Shown one piece after another: positions 1 through 8,227 of a DNA stretch of 64,000 nucleotides. The notes beneath the pieces are model-generated. The model did no database searches, was not told the DNA's origin, and worked only from the letters and a program-made list of their open reading frames with translations. Positions within the stretch are counted from its first letter, which is position 1. Every line of letters starts with the position of its first letter. A program made the translations under genes and the position numbers. Source of the stretch: Paucibacter sediminis. GTDB lineage: Bacteria > Pseudomonadota > Gammaproteobacteria > Burkholderiales > Burkholderiaceae_C. The stretch spans positions 5,187,001-5,251,000 of the forward strand of contig NZ_CP116346.1 in NCBI RefSeq assembly GCF_030254645.1, given 5' to 3'.

Positions 1-679
1 TGCTCATCGCGCCCACGGTGTTGCGGGCGAACTGGAAGAAGGCCTGGTTTTCGGGATGGCGCGCCTTCAGATCGCGCACCTTGGGCAGCGGGCGTTTGTC
101 GGCCACCTCGGCCGCCAGGGCCAGCGCACCCGCCATCAAATCGCCCTCGACGACGCGGTCGAACAGCTTCTGGCCCGGGATCTGCGCCAGCAACTCGCTG
201 TTGACCGGCTCGCCGCTGACGATCATGTTCAGCGCCGGCTCCACGCCCAGGGCGCGCGGCAGGCGTTGCGTACCGCCGGCGCCGGGCAAGAGGCCCAGCT
301 TGACCTCGGGCAGCGCAATCTTGGCGCCCGGCGACACCACGCGGTAATGGCAACCCAGGGCCAGTTCCAGGCCACCGCCCATGCACACCGTGTGGATGGC
401 GGCCACCACCGGCTTGCTGCAGTTCTCCACCACCGCAATCAGGCTGTGCAGGCTGGGCTCGGCGAGCGCCTTGGGGCTGCCGAATTCCTTGATGTCGGCG
501 CCGCCCGAGAAGGCCTTGCCGGCGCCGGTGATGACGATGGCCTTGACGGCCGCATCGTTCTCGGCCCGCTCGACGCCTTCTGCGGCGGCCTTGCGGGTGG
601 CATGACCCAGGCCGTTGACGGGCGGGTTGTCCAGGGTGATCACGGCGACCGAGCCGCGGACTTCGTAAGTGGCAGTCAT
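1..679 (-). CDS. 3-hydroxyacyl-CoA dehydrogenase / enoyl-CoA hydratase, N-terminal part (cut by window edge)
   Basis: The gene starts at an ATG at 679 and runs off the left edge, so about 226 N-terminal residues are visible. They form a crotonase (enoyl-CoA hydratase/isomerase) domain. The [10 protein letters not shown] stretch and [11 protein letters not shown] build the oxyanion hole, and [20 protein letters not shown] carries the usual catalytic Glu region. The opening residues [20 protein letters not shown] and the continuing frame fit the bifunctional FadJ/FadB-like enzymes of Burkholderiales, which hydrate enoyl-CoA and oxidise 3-hydroxyacyl-CoA in beta-oxidation. The dehydrogenase half lies outside the window, so a stand-alone hydratase cannot be strictly excluded. 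A palindrome at 710-729 sits 31-50 bp upstream of the start. The next gene is divergent. Confidence 0.85.
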   Translation of the reverse strand, partial: MTATYEVRGSVAVITLDNPPVNGLGHATRKAAAEGVERAENDAAVKAIVITGAGKAFSGGADIKEFGSPKALAEPSLHSLIAVVENCSKPVVAAIHTVCMGGGLELALGCHYRVVSPGAKIALPEVKLGLLPGAGGTQRLPRALGVEPALNMIVSGEPVNSELLAQIPGQKLFDRVVEGDLMAGALALAAEVADKRPLPKVRDLKARHPENQAFFQFARNTVGAMS

Positions 680-709
680 TGCAAAACCCTTTGTGAATCA
701 AGCAGCAAA

Positions 710-729
710 AATAGAACGATCGTTCGATT
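710..729. promoter_or_regulatory. TetR-type palindromic operator candidate
   Basis: The 20 bp AATAGAACGATCGTTCGATT contains a perfect 12 bp palindrome, GAACGATCGTTC (714-725), extended by further matched pairs with one mismatch. Its size, perfect symmetry and position just upstream of a beta-oxidation gene are typical of a TetR-family operator; fatty-acid and acyl-CoA regulators of this family are common in Proteobacteria. The cognate regulator is not in the window, so assignment to a regulon is inference. Confidence 0.5.
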
Positions 730-867
730 CTAGGCAGAGGCTCTGGAAATTGTTTGTCTCTGTTGTGACAAGGCGCGCAGCAACACGGCGGCGCCGCCAC
801 GGCACCCGCAAAATGCCGCATGCCCTCTCACTCGACACTTCGCGTTTACCCTTGCATAACACCAAAA

Positions 868-2631
868 ATGCGCACCCTGACGTACACCAGCCTGGCCTTG
901 CTGGCCCTGCTGATGCTGGGTGCCAAGCAGCCCGATGCCGCACCGCCGAGCCAGCGCCTGCAGGCCCTAGCCGAGCATTGCTGGGCCGATGCCGTGGCCC
1001 AGCCCGAGGCCGCGCTGCGGGCGCTGGACCCCGCCATCGCCGAGAGCGCCCTGCTGGGCCTGGCGCGCACCCATGCCGAGCTGCGCCTGTGCCGTGGCTA
1101 TGCGCAGGAGCAGCTGCAGCGGCCCGTGCCGGCGCTGCAGGACTATGAGTTCGGCGTCGCCGAGGGCCAGCGCCTGAACGCCGCCACCCTGCTGGCCGAC
1201 GCGCTCTCGCTGCGCGGCGAGGCGCGCTATCTGCAGGGCCTCTACAGCCAGGCCCTCACCGACCTGAAGCGCGCCTACGAGATCAACGTGACGCTCAAGC
1301 GTGCTGCGCAGCAGAACTACGCGCTCAACGCGATCGCCAATCTCTACGCCGATGCCAATGTGGGCGATTACGACCGCGCCATCGACTATTACCGCCAGCT
1401 GCTCAAGCGCCATGAGGCCGACGGCGCGCAGCAGGAGATCGCCACCGCCCACTACAACCTGGGCAGCACGTTGGAGCGCAAGCAGGACTATGCGGCGGCG
1501 CTGGAGGAGTTCCGCCAGGCCGAGGCGCTGGAGCGCCGCCGCCAGCAGCCGCTGGAGGCCGCCTATGTGCAGCGCTCCATCGGCACCGTGCTGGGCAAGC
1601 TGGGCCGGACCGCCGAGGCCCTGCCCATCCTCGAGCAGGCGCTCAAGGTCTTCGAGGCCGCCGGCCATGCCGACCGCGCCGCCCAGACCCGGCTCTCGCA
1701 TGCGGTGGTGCTGCGCCAGCTGGGCCGGCTGCGCGAGGCGCTGGCCGAGCTGGAACAGGTGCGCGAGTACTTCGAACGCGAGCGCAGCGATCGCTTCCTC
1801 GAGAAGATCCACGACGAGCGCGCGCTCACGCTCAGCGGCCTGGGTGAATGGCCGCGCGCGCTGCGGGCGCGCGAGCAGCAGCTGGCCCTGGTGCGCCGCC
1901 TGGCCGAGCAGGCCAAGAGCCAGCAGACCTCGCGCCTGCGCGTCGAGTTCGACAGCGCCCGCAAGGAGCAGGAGAACCGCGAGCTCAACGCCGAGAACCT
2001 GCTGCGCAGCCAGGCCCTGGCGAGCGCGCAGGCGATCCAGCATCTGCAGCTGACGGCGCTGGCGCTGGGCACCGTGGCCCTGCTGGCCCTGGTGGCGCTG
2101 GGGCTGCGCCAACGCAGCCATGCCCAGCGCATGCGCACCCTGGCCATGACCGACGAGCTGACGCGGCTGCCGAATCGCCGCCATCTGCAGATGCTGGCCG
2201 AGGCGCAGCTGGCCGCGGCCCAGGACGGCGGCACGCCGCTGGCCGTGCTGGCGCTAGACATCGACCACTTCAAGCGCATCAACGACCAGCATGGCCACGA
2301 CGCCGGCGACCAGGTGCTGCGCCGTGTCGCCGCGGCCGCCCAGGCGGTGCTGCGCCGCAACGATGTGCTGGGGCGCACCGGCGGCGAGGAATTCGTAGCC
2401 CTGCTGCCCGGCGCGAGCGCCGAGGTGGCCATGGAGGTGGCCGAGCGCATGCGCGCCGCCGTCGCGGCCCTGCAGATGGACGAGATTGCACCCGGCCTGC
2501 GCGCCAGCATCAGCCTGGGGGTGAGCCCCTGCCAGGCGGGCGAGCGCGCCCTGCACCCGGTGCTCAAGCGCGCCGATGCCGCGCTCTACCGCGCCAAGGC
2601 GGCGGGGCGCAATATGGTGGTGCTGGCGTGA
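868..2631 (+). CDS. TPR-repeat diguanylate cyclase (GGDEF)
   Basis: A 587-residue protein that probably makes cyclic di-GMP. The ATG at 868 is preferred over one 16 codons upstream because the protein then begins directly with a signal peptide (hydrophobic core about 8-18, ending near AKQPDAAPP). A long helical region of TPR repeats follows (for example YNLGSTLERKQDYAAALEEF), so the sensor part is periplasmic. One transmembrane helix lies at about 394-413, then a C-terminal GGDEF domain. The active-site motif is intact as GGEEF (505-509). An RxxD inhibitory site (RRND, 496-499) sits exactly five residues before it, so product inhibition is likely. The ligand of the TPR part is unknown. The gene is monocistronic and divergent from the beta-oxidation gene. 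Confidence 0.88.
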   Translation: MRTLTYTSLALLALLMLGAKQPDAAPPSQRLQALAEHCWADAVAQPEAALRALDPAIAESALLGLARTHAELRLCRGYAQEQLQRPVPALQDYEFGVAEGQRLNAATLLADALSLRGEARYLQGLYSQALTDLKRAYEINVTLKRAAQQNYALNAIANLYADANVGDYDRAIDYYRQLLKRHEADGAQQEIATAHYNLGSTLERKQDYAAALEEFRQAEALERRRQQPLEAAYVQRSIGTVLGKLGRTAEALPILEQALKVFEAAGHADRAAQTRLSHAVVLRQLGRLREALAELEQVREYFERERSDRFLEKIHDERALTLSGLGEWPRALRAREQQLALVRRLAEQAKSQQTSRLRVEFDSARKEQENRELNAENLLRSQALASAQAIQHLQLTALALGTVALLALVALGLRQRSHAQRMRTLAMTDELTRLPNRRHLQMLAEAQLAAAQDGGTPLAVLALDIDHFKRINDQHGHDAGDQVLRRVAAAAQAVLRRNDVLGRTGGEEFVALLPGASAEVAMEVAERMRAAVAALQMDEIAPGLRASISLGVSPCQAGERALHPVLKRADAALYRAKAAGRNMVVLA

Positions 2632-2680
2632 TGCGCCGGAACGCGTTTAGAATCGCGCCCTGACGGGCCTTGCGCCCCTC

Positions 2681-2731
2681 GCCGCCGATTTACCAACTAC
2701 TTGCGGGCGGACTACAAATACGGCTAAAGCG
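2681..2731 (+). promoter_or_regulatory. SAM-II-like riboswitch aptamer
   Basis: The leader carries the conserved pieces of the SAM-II (SAM-alpha) pseudoknot aptamer in the right order. A P1 5' arm CCGCC (2682-2686) is followed directly by GAUUU and then CUUGC in the loop. The P1 3' arm GGCGG is at 2706-2710. An A-rich linker then leads to GGCUAAAGC, matching the conserved GCUAAA segment that forms the pseudoknot. A -10-like TAGAAT lies at 2648-2653, a suitable distance upstream. A strong terminator hairpin follows at 2737. Known SAM-II elements control methionine genes such as metA/metX; here the next gene is an unrecognised small protein. The match is from memory of the family consensus, not from a covariance search. 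Confidence 0.68.
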
Positions 2732-2736
2732 TTGCG

Positions 2737-2795
2737 GCTCCGAACAGCCCCGGGCCGGCAAACGCCGGTGACACCTGGGCCTTTCGGAGCTTTTT
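2737..2795 (+). terminator. Rho-independent terminator / attenuator after the riboswitch
   Basis: GCTCCGAA (2737-2744) pairs perfectly with TTCGGAGC (2783-2790) and is followed at once by TTTTT (2791-2795). Inside the hairpin, GCCC (2747-2750) pairs with GGGC (2777-2780) and CCGGC (2755-2759) with GCCGG (2764-2768). It ends six bases before the ATG of the next gene, so it is placed to switch that gene off as an attenuator. Confidence 0.75.
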
Positions 2796-2800
2796 CATTC

Positions 2801-3217
2801 ATGCACGGACTTGCCAGCTTTGACCGCCTGCTGACGCGCGGCCGAACCGACAACCTCGCGCCCGGCGCCCCAAGCCCATCGCGCCAGCTCATCAGCCCCG
2901 CGGGTGACGCCGTCGCCCGCCTGCCCTTCCCCTGCGCACCCGACGCCATCCTGCGCGCCGCGCACCGCATCGCCGCCGACGACTGGCTGGGCGTGATCGC
3001 CGACGACGGCCGCCAGACCGGGCTGGCCAGCCCCTGGCGCCTGGCGCTGCTGCGCGCCGACCGCCATGGCCAGCCGCGCCTGAGCCGCGACGCCGGCCCG
3101 CTGTGGCTGAGCGCCGCGCTGCCGGCCCGGCCGGGCCTGCGCCCGCAGGCGCTACGCCAGCACCTGCAAGTGCTGGCCCTGCAATCGCTGTGGCAGGCCG
3201 GCTGGCGGCTGGCGTAA
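2801..3217 (+). CDS. Hypothetical protein behind a SAM-II-like riboswitch
   Basis: A 138-residue protein of unrecognised family, starting at the ATG at 2801 just past the attenuator T-run. It is rich in Ala, Arg and Leu, has no signal peptide or membrane segment, and contains a central segment with WLGVIADDGRQTGLASPWRL and a C-terminal amphipathic part (LRQHLQVLALQSLWQAGWRL). No catalytic motif is recognisable. If the leader is a SAM riboswitch, the product would be expected to be expressed when SAM is scarce and to serve methionine, SAM or methyl-group metabolism. No sequence feature independently supports that. The gene has no overlap with the next gene (24 bp gap). Confidence 0.6.
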   Translation: MHGLASFDRLLTRGRTDNLAPGAPSPSRQLISPAGDAVARLPFPCAPDAILRAAHRIAADDWLGVIADDGRQTGLASPWRLALLRADRHGQPRLSRDAGPLWLSAALPARPGLRPQALRQHLQVLALQSLWQAGWRLA

Positions 3218-3241
3218 CAAGGCTTCGGGCATGATGGCCGC

Positions 3242-3697
3242 ATGCCCACCATGAAGACCCTGCTGCGCCCGGCCTCGGCGGCCGACCTGCCCGCCATCTG
3301 GGCGGTGCGCTACGCCGTCACCGAGAACACCATTCCGCGCGGCATCATCCCCGACGAGGAAGTGCGCCAGGCCATCGAGGAGCGCGGGCGCGGCTGGGTG
3401 ATCGAGGAGGTCGACGCCTTCGGCCGGCGCCTGGTGGCCTTCGGCATCGTGCATGCGGACGACGGCTGCGTCTGGGCCCTGTTCGTGCATCCGCAGGCGC
3501 ATGGGCGCGGCTACGGCCGGCGCCTGATGGCCGAGATGACCGGCTGGCTGTGGGAGCAGGGCCTGCAGACCCTGTGGCTTACCACCGGCGCCGGCACGCG
3601 TGCCGAGGCCTTCTACCGGCGCCTGGGCTGGCGCTGCAGCGGCAGCACGCCCAAGGGCGAGCTGCGTTTCGAACTGCAACGCGAGGCCCAGCCATGA
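3242..3697 (+). CDS. GNAT-family N-acetyltransferase
   Basis: A 151-residue single-domain GNAT protein. The acetyl-CoA pyrophosphate-binding loop is visible as QAHGRGYGRRLM (R/Q-x-x-G-x-G/A pattern), preceded by the beta-4 strand VWALFVHPQ and followed by LWLTTGAGTRAEAFYRRLGW, the usual beta-5/alpha-4 segment. The acceptor substrate cannot be predicted. The stop codon overlaps the start of the downstream hydrolase (ATGA), so the two are translationally coupled. A second in-frame ATG three codons downstream (3251) is an alternative start. Confidence 0.85.
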   Translation: MPTMKTLLRPASAADLPAIWAVRYAVTENTIPRGIIPDEEVRQAIEERGRGWVIEEVDAFGRRLVAFGIVHADDGCVWALFVHPQAHGRGYGRRLMAEMTGWLWEQGLQTLWLTTGAGTRAEAFYRRLGWRCSGSTPKGELRFELQREAQP

Positions 3698-4938
3698 AGA
3701 AGCCGCCCACCGACCATGCGCTGCGCCACCTGCGCGCCAGCGATCTGCGCGCGGCGGCCCAGCTCGCCACCCAGGCCACCGCCAGCGTGGCGCGCATGGC
3801 CGAGGGCGTGCATCAATCGGTCTGGCAGACCCTGGGCGCGCCGGGCGGCAAGCGCGCCGAGCAGGCGCGCGGCATCACCGGCCTGGTCTACCAATGCGTG
3901 CAGGGCGTCAACGCCCTGGTGGGCAAGGGGCTGGACGGCGCCCTGCGCGCGCTGCAGCCGCTGTTCGAGCGCATCGACCAGTCCCGCCCCGACAGCCCTG
4001 AGCGCGCCGCGGTGCTGGCCGCGCTCAACGGCGTGATGGGCGATCACCTGCGCGCCAGCGGTAATCCGCTCGCCCTCGACATGACGCTGCGCTGCCAGGG
4101 TCAGGTCTTGACGATGGAAAACCTGCCCACCGTGCTGGCGGCGGCCGGGCCGGTGACGGCCAAGCCCCTGCTCTTCATCCACGGCCTGTGCATGAACGAG
4201 CTGCAATGGGGCGGGCAACATGCGCAGGCCCTGGCCGCGCTGGGCTACACGCCCATCTACCTGCGCTACAACACCGGCCTGCACACCTCGCAGAACGGCC
4301 GCGAACTCGCCGCCCTGCTGGACCAGCTGCTGCGCGCCTGGCCGCAGCCGCTGCAGGCGCTGGACTGCGTGGTGCACAGCATGGGCGGCCTGGTGCTGCG
4401 CAGCGCGCTGCAGATCGCGCAGGCAAGCAGCCTGCCCTGGGCCGCGCTGGTGCGGCGCATCGCCTTTCTCGGCACCCCCCACCATGGCGCGCCGCTGGAG
4501 CGCGCCGGCAACTGGGTGGACGTGCTGCTGGGCAGCACCCCCTGGTCGCGCCCGCTCGCCAGGCTGGGGCAGCTGCGCAGCGCCGGCATCACCGACCTGC
4601 GCTACGGGCTGGTGCAGGACGCCGACTGGCAGGGCCGCGACCGCTTCCGCCGCCAGCCCGACCAGCGCCAGCACCTGCCCCTGCCCGCGGGCATCGCCTG
4701 CTACACCCTCGCCGCCACGCTGGCGCCGCAGCGCGGCCTGCTGGCCGACCGCCTGCTGGGCGACGGCCTGGTGCCGCTGCGCAGCGCCCTGGGCCAGCAC
4801 GACGAGCCGGCGCGCTGCCTGGACTTCGCGCCGGCGCGCCAGGCCATCCTCTACCGCACCGGCCACATGGCCCTGCTCGACGCCCCCGCGGTGACGCAAC
4901 AGCTGCTGGCCTGGTTCGAGCCTCAAGAGCCGCCATGA
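3694..4938 (+). CDS. Alpha/beta-hydrolase, lipase-like
   Basis: A 414-residue protein with an N-terminal helical region of about 130 residues and a C-terminal alpha/beta-hydrolase fold. LLFIHGLCMNELQWGG supplies the oxyanion HG motif. The nucleophile elbow is VVHSMGGLVL with Ser at about residue 229; the first glycine of the usual GHSMGG is replaced by valine. RIAFLGTPHHGAPLER resembles the triacylglycerol lipase/PGAP1-like class, and DGLVP plus GHMALLD near the C-terminus are the likely Asp and His regions. No signal peptide is seen, so a cytoplasmic esterase or lipase is likely. Its ATG overlaps the stop of the GNAT gene. Confidence 0.8.
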   Translation: MKKPPTDHALRHLRASDLRAAAQLATQATASVARMAEGVHQSVWQTLGAPGGKRAEQARGITGLVYQCVQGVNALVGKGLDGALRALQPLFERIDQSRPDSPERAAVLAALNGVMGDHLRASGNPLALDMTLRCQGQVLTMENLPTVLAAAGPVTAKPLLFIHGLCMNELQWGGQHAQALAALGYTPIYLRYNTGLHTSQNGRELAALLDQLLRAWPQPLQALDCVVHSMGGLVLRSALQIAQASSLPWAALVRRIAFLGTPHHGAPLERAGNWVDVLLGSTPWSRPLARLGQLRSAGITDLRYGLVQDADWQGRDRFRRQPDQRQHLPLPAGIACYTLAATLAPQRGLLADRLLGDGLVPLRSALGQHDEPARCLDFAPARQAILYRTGHMALLDAPAVTQQLLAWFEPQEPP

Positions 4939-4990
4939 AGGGATGAGGCGGGTGCAATAATCCCAGCCCTGGACTTTGACTGAAGCCTCT

Positions 4991-5749
4991 ATGCCACGCA
5001 GCTGGGCCCTTGCTGCCATCCTGGTGCTCGCTGCAGGCGCGGCGGGCGCCCATGCCCTCAAGGTCTGCATCCCCTCCAACCCCTTCCCGCCGATCAGCTT
5101 CCCGGACCATGAGGGTCAGGGCCAATGGCTGGTGCGCAAGGCGGTGGAACGCCAGGGCGGCACGGTCAGCTACGAGGCCGTGCCCTGGCCGCGCTGCGTC
5201 AAGGGCGTGCAGACCGGCGACTACGACGCCGCCATCCCGCCCACCGTGACCCTGGCCGCCAGCATCGCGCTGCCGATGCGCGACGAGAAGACCGTGGACG
5301 ACGCCAAGGCCCTGGGCAACACGAATATGGTGGTGCTGCGCCGGCTGGGCAGCAAGCCCGGCTGGGACGGCAGGGCCTTCAGCGGCCTGAGCACGCCGGT
5401 GATCTTCAACCGCGGCATCGTCTCGATCCGCGACAAGCTGGCCGCCCTGGGCGTGGCCGGCGACGAGGGCGCGCAGCCGAACGAGTCGATGCTGCAGAAG
5501 CTGCTGCGCGGCCGCGGCGAGCTGCTCATCATGAACGGCAACGCCGCCCTGGTGGAGCTGGCCGAGGCCGAATACGCGGGCAAGCTGGAGATCCTGCCCG
5601 AGCCCTTCATCGTCATGACCGGACACCTGGGCTTCAACAAGAGCTACTACCTCGCCAACCGCGCCTTCGTCGAGGCGGTCTGGAGCGGCATCGCGCGGCT
5701 GCGCAACTCGGCCGAGTGGCAGAGCGTGGCGCCGGGGCTGGCGAAGTAG
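4991..5749 (+). CDS. Periplasmic solute-binding-like protein (SBP_bac_3 type)
   Basis: A 252-residue protein with a clear signal peptide (about residues 1-22, ending AGAHA). The mature part begins LKVCIPSNPFPPISFPD, the typical first strand of family-3 amino-acid-binding or phosphonate-like periplasmic proteins. It continues through GDYDAAIPPTV and a C-terminal LANRAFVEAVWSGIARLR. The ATG at 4991 is preferred to a TTG five codons upstream because it gives a compact signal peptide. A TAATAA-free, -10-like AATAAT lies about 35 bp upstream. No permease or ATPase genes are adjacent, so it may be an orphan binding protein or a sensor. The ligand is unknown. Confidence 0.75.
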   Translation: MPRSWALAAILVLAAGAAGAHALKVCIPSNPFPPISFPDHEGQGQWLVRKAVERQGGTVSYEAVPWPRCVKGVQTGDYDAAIPPTVTLAASIALPMRDEKTVDDAKALGNTNMVVLRRLGSKPGWDGRAFSGLSTPVIFNRGIVSIRDKLAALGVAGDEGAQPNESMLQKLLRGRGELLIMNGNAALVELAEAEYAGKLEILPEPFIVMTGHLGFNKSYYLANRAFVEAVWSGIARLRNSAEWQSVAPGLAK

Positions 5750-5758
5750 CGGCCGGCC

Positions 5759-8209
5759 TCAGCCGCGCTGGCGCGGCTCGCCATGGCGCCGGCCAAAGGG
5801 GCGCAGGGCGCGGCCCGCCGCGCGCGCCGGCGGCTCGCAGGCATGGCGGTAATCCTGCAGCGTCTTCTGCGCCCGGCCCAGCACGCTGTCGGGCGCATAA
5901 CCATGCGGGCCCAGCGCGCCGAAAGCCTGGCCGCTGAGCAGTTCCATGCCCTCGCTGGCCAGCTCGGCCGTATAGATGTGGAAGCGCCCCGCGGCCACCG
6001 CGTCGACCAGACGCGGCGCCAGCATCAGGTGGCGGCGGTTGCGGTGCGGAATCAGCACGCCCTGCTGGCCATCCAGGCCCAGCAGCTCGCAGCTGCGGAA
6101 ATAGCCCTCGATCTTCTCGTTAATGCCGCCCACCGGCAGCATCTCGCCATGCTGGTTGAGCGCGCCCGTCACCGCGATGCCCTGGCGCAGCGGCAGGCCC
6201 GCGAGGGCCGAGAGCAAGGCATAGAACTCGGCACAGGAGGCCGAGTCGCCCTCCACGCCGTTGTACTCCTGCTCGAACACCACCGCGGCGTTCAGCGCCA
6301 GCGGTGCGATATGCGCGAACAGCCCGGCCAGGTGGCTGTGCAGGATCAGCACGCCCTTGTCGTGGATGGGGCCCGACATCTCGACCTCGCGCTCGATATT
6401 CAGCAAGCCCTCCTCGCCCGCATGCGTGGAGGCAGTGACGCGTACCGGGAAGCCGAACTGGTAGTCGCCCAGGTCCACCACCGTGAGGCCGTTGACCTGG
6501 CCGACGCGCGTGCCGGCCACCGCCAGCAGGCGCTCGCCATCGGTGATCGATTCCTGCAGGCGCTGCTCGGGGTAGTCGTGCCGATGCTGGCGCGCCGCCA
6601 GCGCCGCCTGCACATCCTCGCTCGCAACCAGGGCCGCGCCGCGCGCGCGCGCCACCGCCGCGGCCTCCACCAGCAGGCCGGCGCTGTGCGCAAAGATGGC
6701 GCTCTGACGCGCCTGGTCCTCGGCCTCGCGGTGGGTCTGCTCGATCAGGGCCGCCACCGCCGGCGCGCTGAAATGCGGCAGGCCCAGCTTGCGGCAGCTG
6801 TGCGCCACGAAGATCGCGGTGGCGCGCCGCGCCTCGGGCGTGGCGGCAAAGCTCTCGGCGAAATCGACCTTGCAGCGGAAGCGCCGCGCAAAGTCCGGGT
6901 CGCCCTCCTGCACCAAGTAGAAGTCTTCCACCGAGGCGATCAGCACCAGCTTGACATCCACGTCCACCGGCTCGGGCTGCAGCGAGACCGCGCCGATCGG
7001 CGCCAGCGCCATGCCGGCCTCCTCGATCTGCAGCCGGCCGCTGCGCAGGAAACGGCGCAGCTTCTCCCACACCGCCTCGTCGGTAAGCAGGTCGCGCAAA
7101 TGCAGCATCAGAAAGCCGCCATGCGCCTTCAGCAGGCTGCCGGCGCGGATGCGCGAAAAATCGGTCACCAGCAGGTCGCGCTCGGCCTCGTACTCGATGC
7201 TGCCGAACAGCGAGCGGAACACCGGGTTGTCGTCGCTGATGACCGGGGCGCCGCTGCTGCCATGGTGGTCCACCACCAGGTTGACGCGCAGGCGCGCGAG
7301 CAGCTCGGCCAGCGCCGCGGCGCGGCCCTCGTCGGGCTCCTCGCCCTGCTGGAACAGCTCCAGGCTGGCCAGCACCTCCTGCAGGGCGCGATCCAGATAA
7401 AGCCCTAGCTTGACGGCATCCTTGATCTGCTTGCGCAGCCGGTTGCGGATCTGCTGCAGCGCATGGTCCAGCATGGGCTTGAGCAGCTGGCGCCGCAGCG
7501 CCGCCAGCTGCTCCAGCATCAATAACTCCTTGGCGCGGGTGAGCTCCAGAAAGCGGCCGATCTGCTTGCGCAACTCCTCCTCGGCGGCGTCGCAGGCGCT
7601 GCGCTGCGCCGGCGTCAGCGTCATCGCCTTGGCGGCGGTGAGCGGCTCGCCGGCCTCGTCGCGCTGGGTGAAGACCATGCGGCCCTGTTCCCGCATCAGG
7701 CCGAAGTTGCGCGCCTCGGCAAAGGCGCTGAGCTCGGCATAGGCGGCCGACTCCTCGGCCTTGTAAGCACCCTCCAGGCGCTCGCAGCCGGCGCGCACAT
7801 CGGCGTCCATCAGACGCTTGGGAATCTCGCTCTGCAGAGTCTTGGCAAACTCGGCCATCAGCTGGCGCAGCAGCCGCCCCTCGCCGGCCGGCAGGCGCAG
7901 GGCGAGCGGATGCTCGGGCACCTCGAAGTTGTGCAGATAGCAGAGGTCGGGCGGCACCGGCCGCAGCAAGGCCTCCTGCTTCATCATCTCCAGCAGCAGC
8001 GAGCTGCGGCCGCTGCCCACCTCGCCCAGCACGAACAGGTGGTAGTCGGGCTGCTGCATGCGCAGGCCGAAGCGCGCCGCCTGCTCGGCGCGCTCCTGGC
8101 CTATCCAGGGCAGGGCCTGGTCGAGCAGCTCGGAGGTATCGGCAAAGTCCAGCGTGGCGGGGTCGACCGTGAGGCGCAGCTCGGCGGCGGAGAGTTTGGC
8201 AATGCTCAT
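5759..8209 (-). CDS. Lon-type ATP-dependent protease (LonB/YcbZ-like)
   Basis: An 816-residue AAA+ protease-like protein of the family related to E. coli YcbZ, without the classical Lon N-terminal substrate domain. A P-loop LGEVGSGRSS is near residues 60-70. The C-terminal Lon protease domain has the Ser-Lys dyad: Ser at about 656 in GDSAS and Lys at about 699 in GGINEK. The 43-residue spacing equals that of E. coli Lon (S679/K722). A long coiled-coil-like insertion lies between about 150 and 290. The C-terminal 20-30 residues are Arg/Pro-rich. The gene ends 18 bp upstream of the helicase stop on the same strand, and it converges with the binding-protein gene at 5749. Confidence 0.85.
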   Translation of the reverse strand: MSIAKLSAAELRLTVDPATLDFADTSELLDQALPWIGQERAEQAARFGLRMQQPDYHLFVLGEVGSGRSSLLLEMMKQEALLRPVPPDLCYLHNFEVPEHPLALRLPAGEGRLLRQLMAEFAKTLQSEIPKRLMDADVRAGCERLEGAYKAEESAAYAELSAFAEARNFGLMREQGRMVFTQRDEAGEPLTAAKAMTLTPAQRSACDAAEEELRKQIGRFLELTRAKELLMLEQLAALRRQLLKPMLDHALQQIRNRLRKQIKDAVKLGLYLDRALQEVLASLELFQQGEEPDEGRAAALAELLARLRVNLVVDHHGSSGAPVISDDNPVFRSLFGSIEYEAERDLLVTDFSRIRAGSLLKAHGGFLMLHLRDLLTDEAVWEKLRRFLRSGRLQIEEAGMALAPIGAVSLQPEPVDVDVKLVLIASVEDFYLVQEGDPDFARRFRCKVDFAESFAATPEARRATAIFVAHSCRKLGLPHFSAPAVAALIEQTHREAEDQARQSAIFAHSAGLLVEAAAVARARGAALVASEDVQAALAARQHRHDYPEQRLQESITDGERLLAVAGTRVGQVNGLTVVDLGDYQFGFPVRVTASTHAGEEGLLNIEREVEMSGPIHDKGVLILHSHLAGLFAHIAPLALNAAVVFEQEYNGVEGDSASCAEFYALLSALAGLPLRQGIAVTGALNQHGEMLPVGGINEKIEGYFRSCELLGLDGQQGVLIPHRNRRHLMLAPRLVDAVAAGRFHIYTAELASEGMELLSGQAFGALGPHGYAPDSVLGRAQKTLQDYRHACEPPARAAGRALRPFGRRHGEPRQRG

Positions 8210-8227
8210 GCGGCGATTGTGCGCCGC

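Noticed and set aside
967-2184. Long open frame on the minus strand inside the TPR-GGDEF gene
   Set aside because: It is a Gln/Leu/Ala-rich shadow of the plus-strand gene, a common artefact of high-GC codons; no motif or start supports it.
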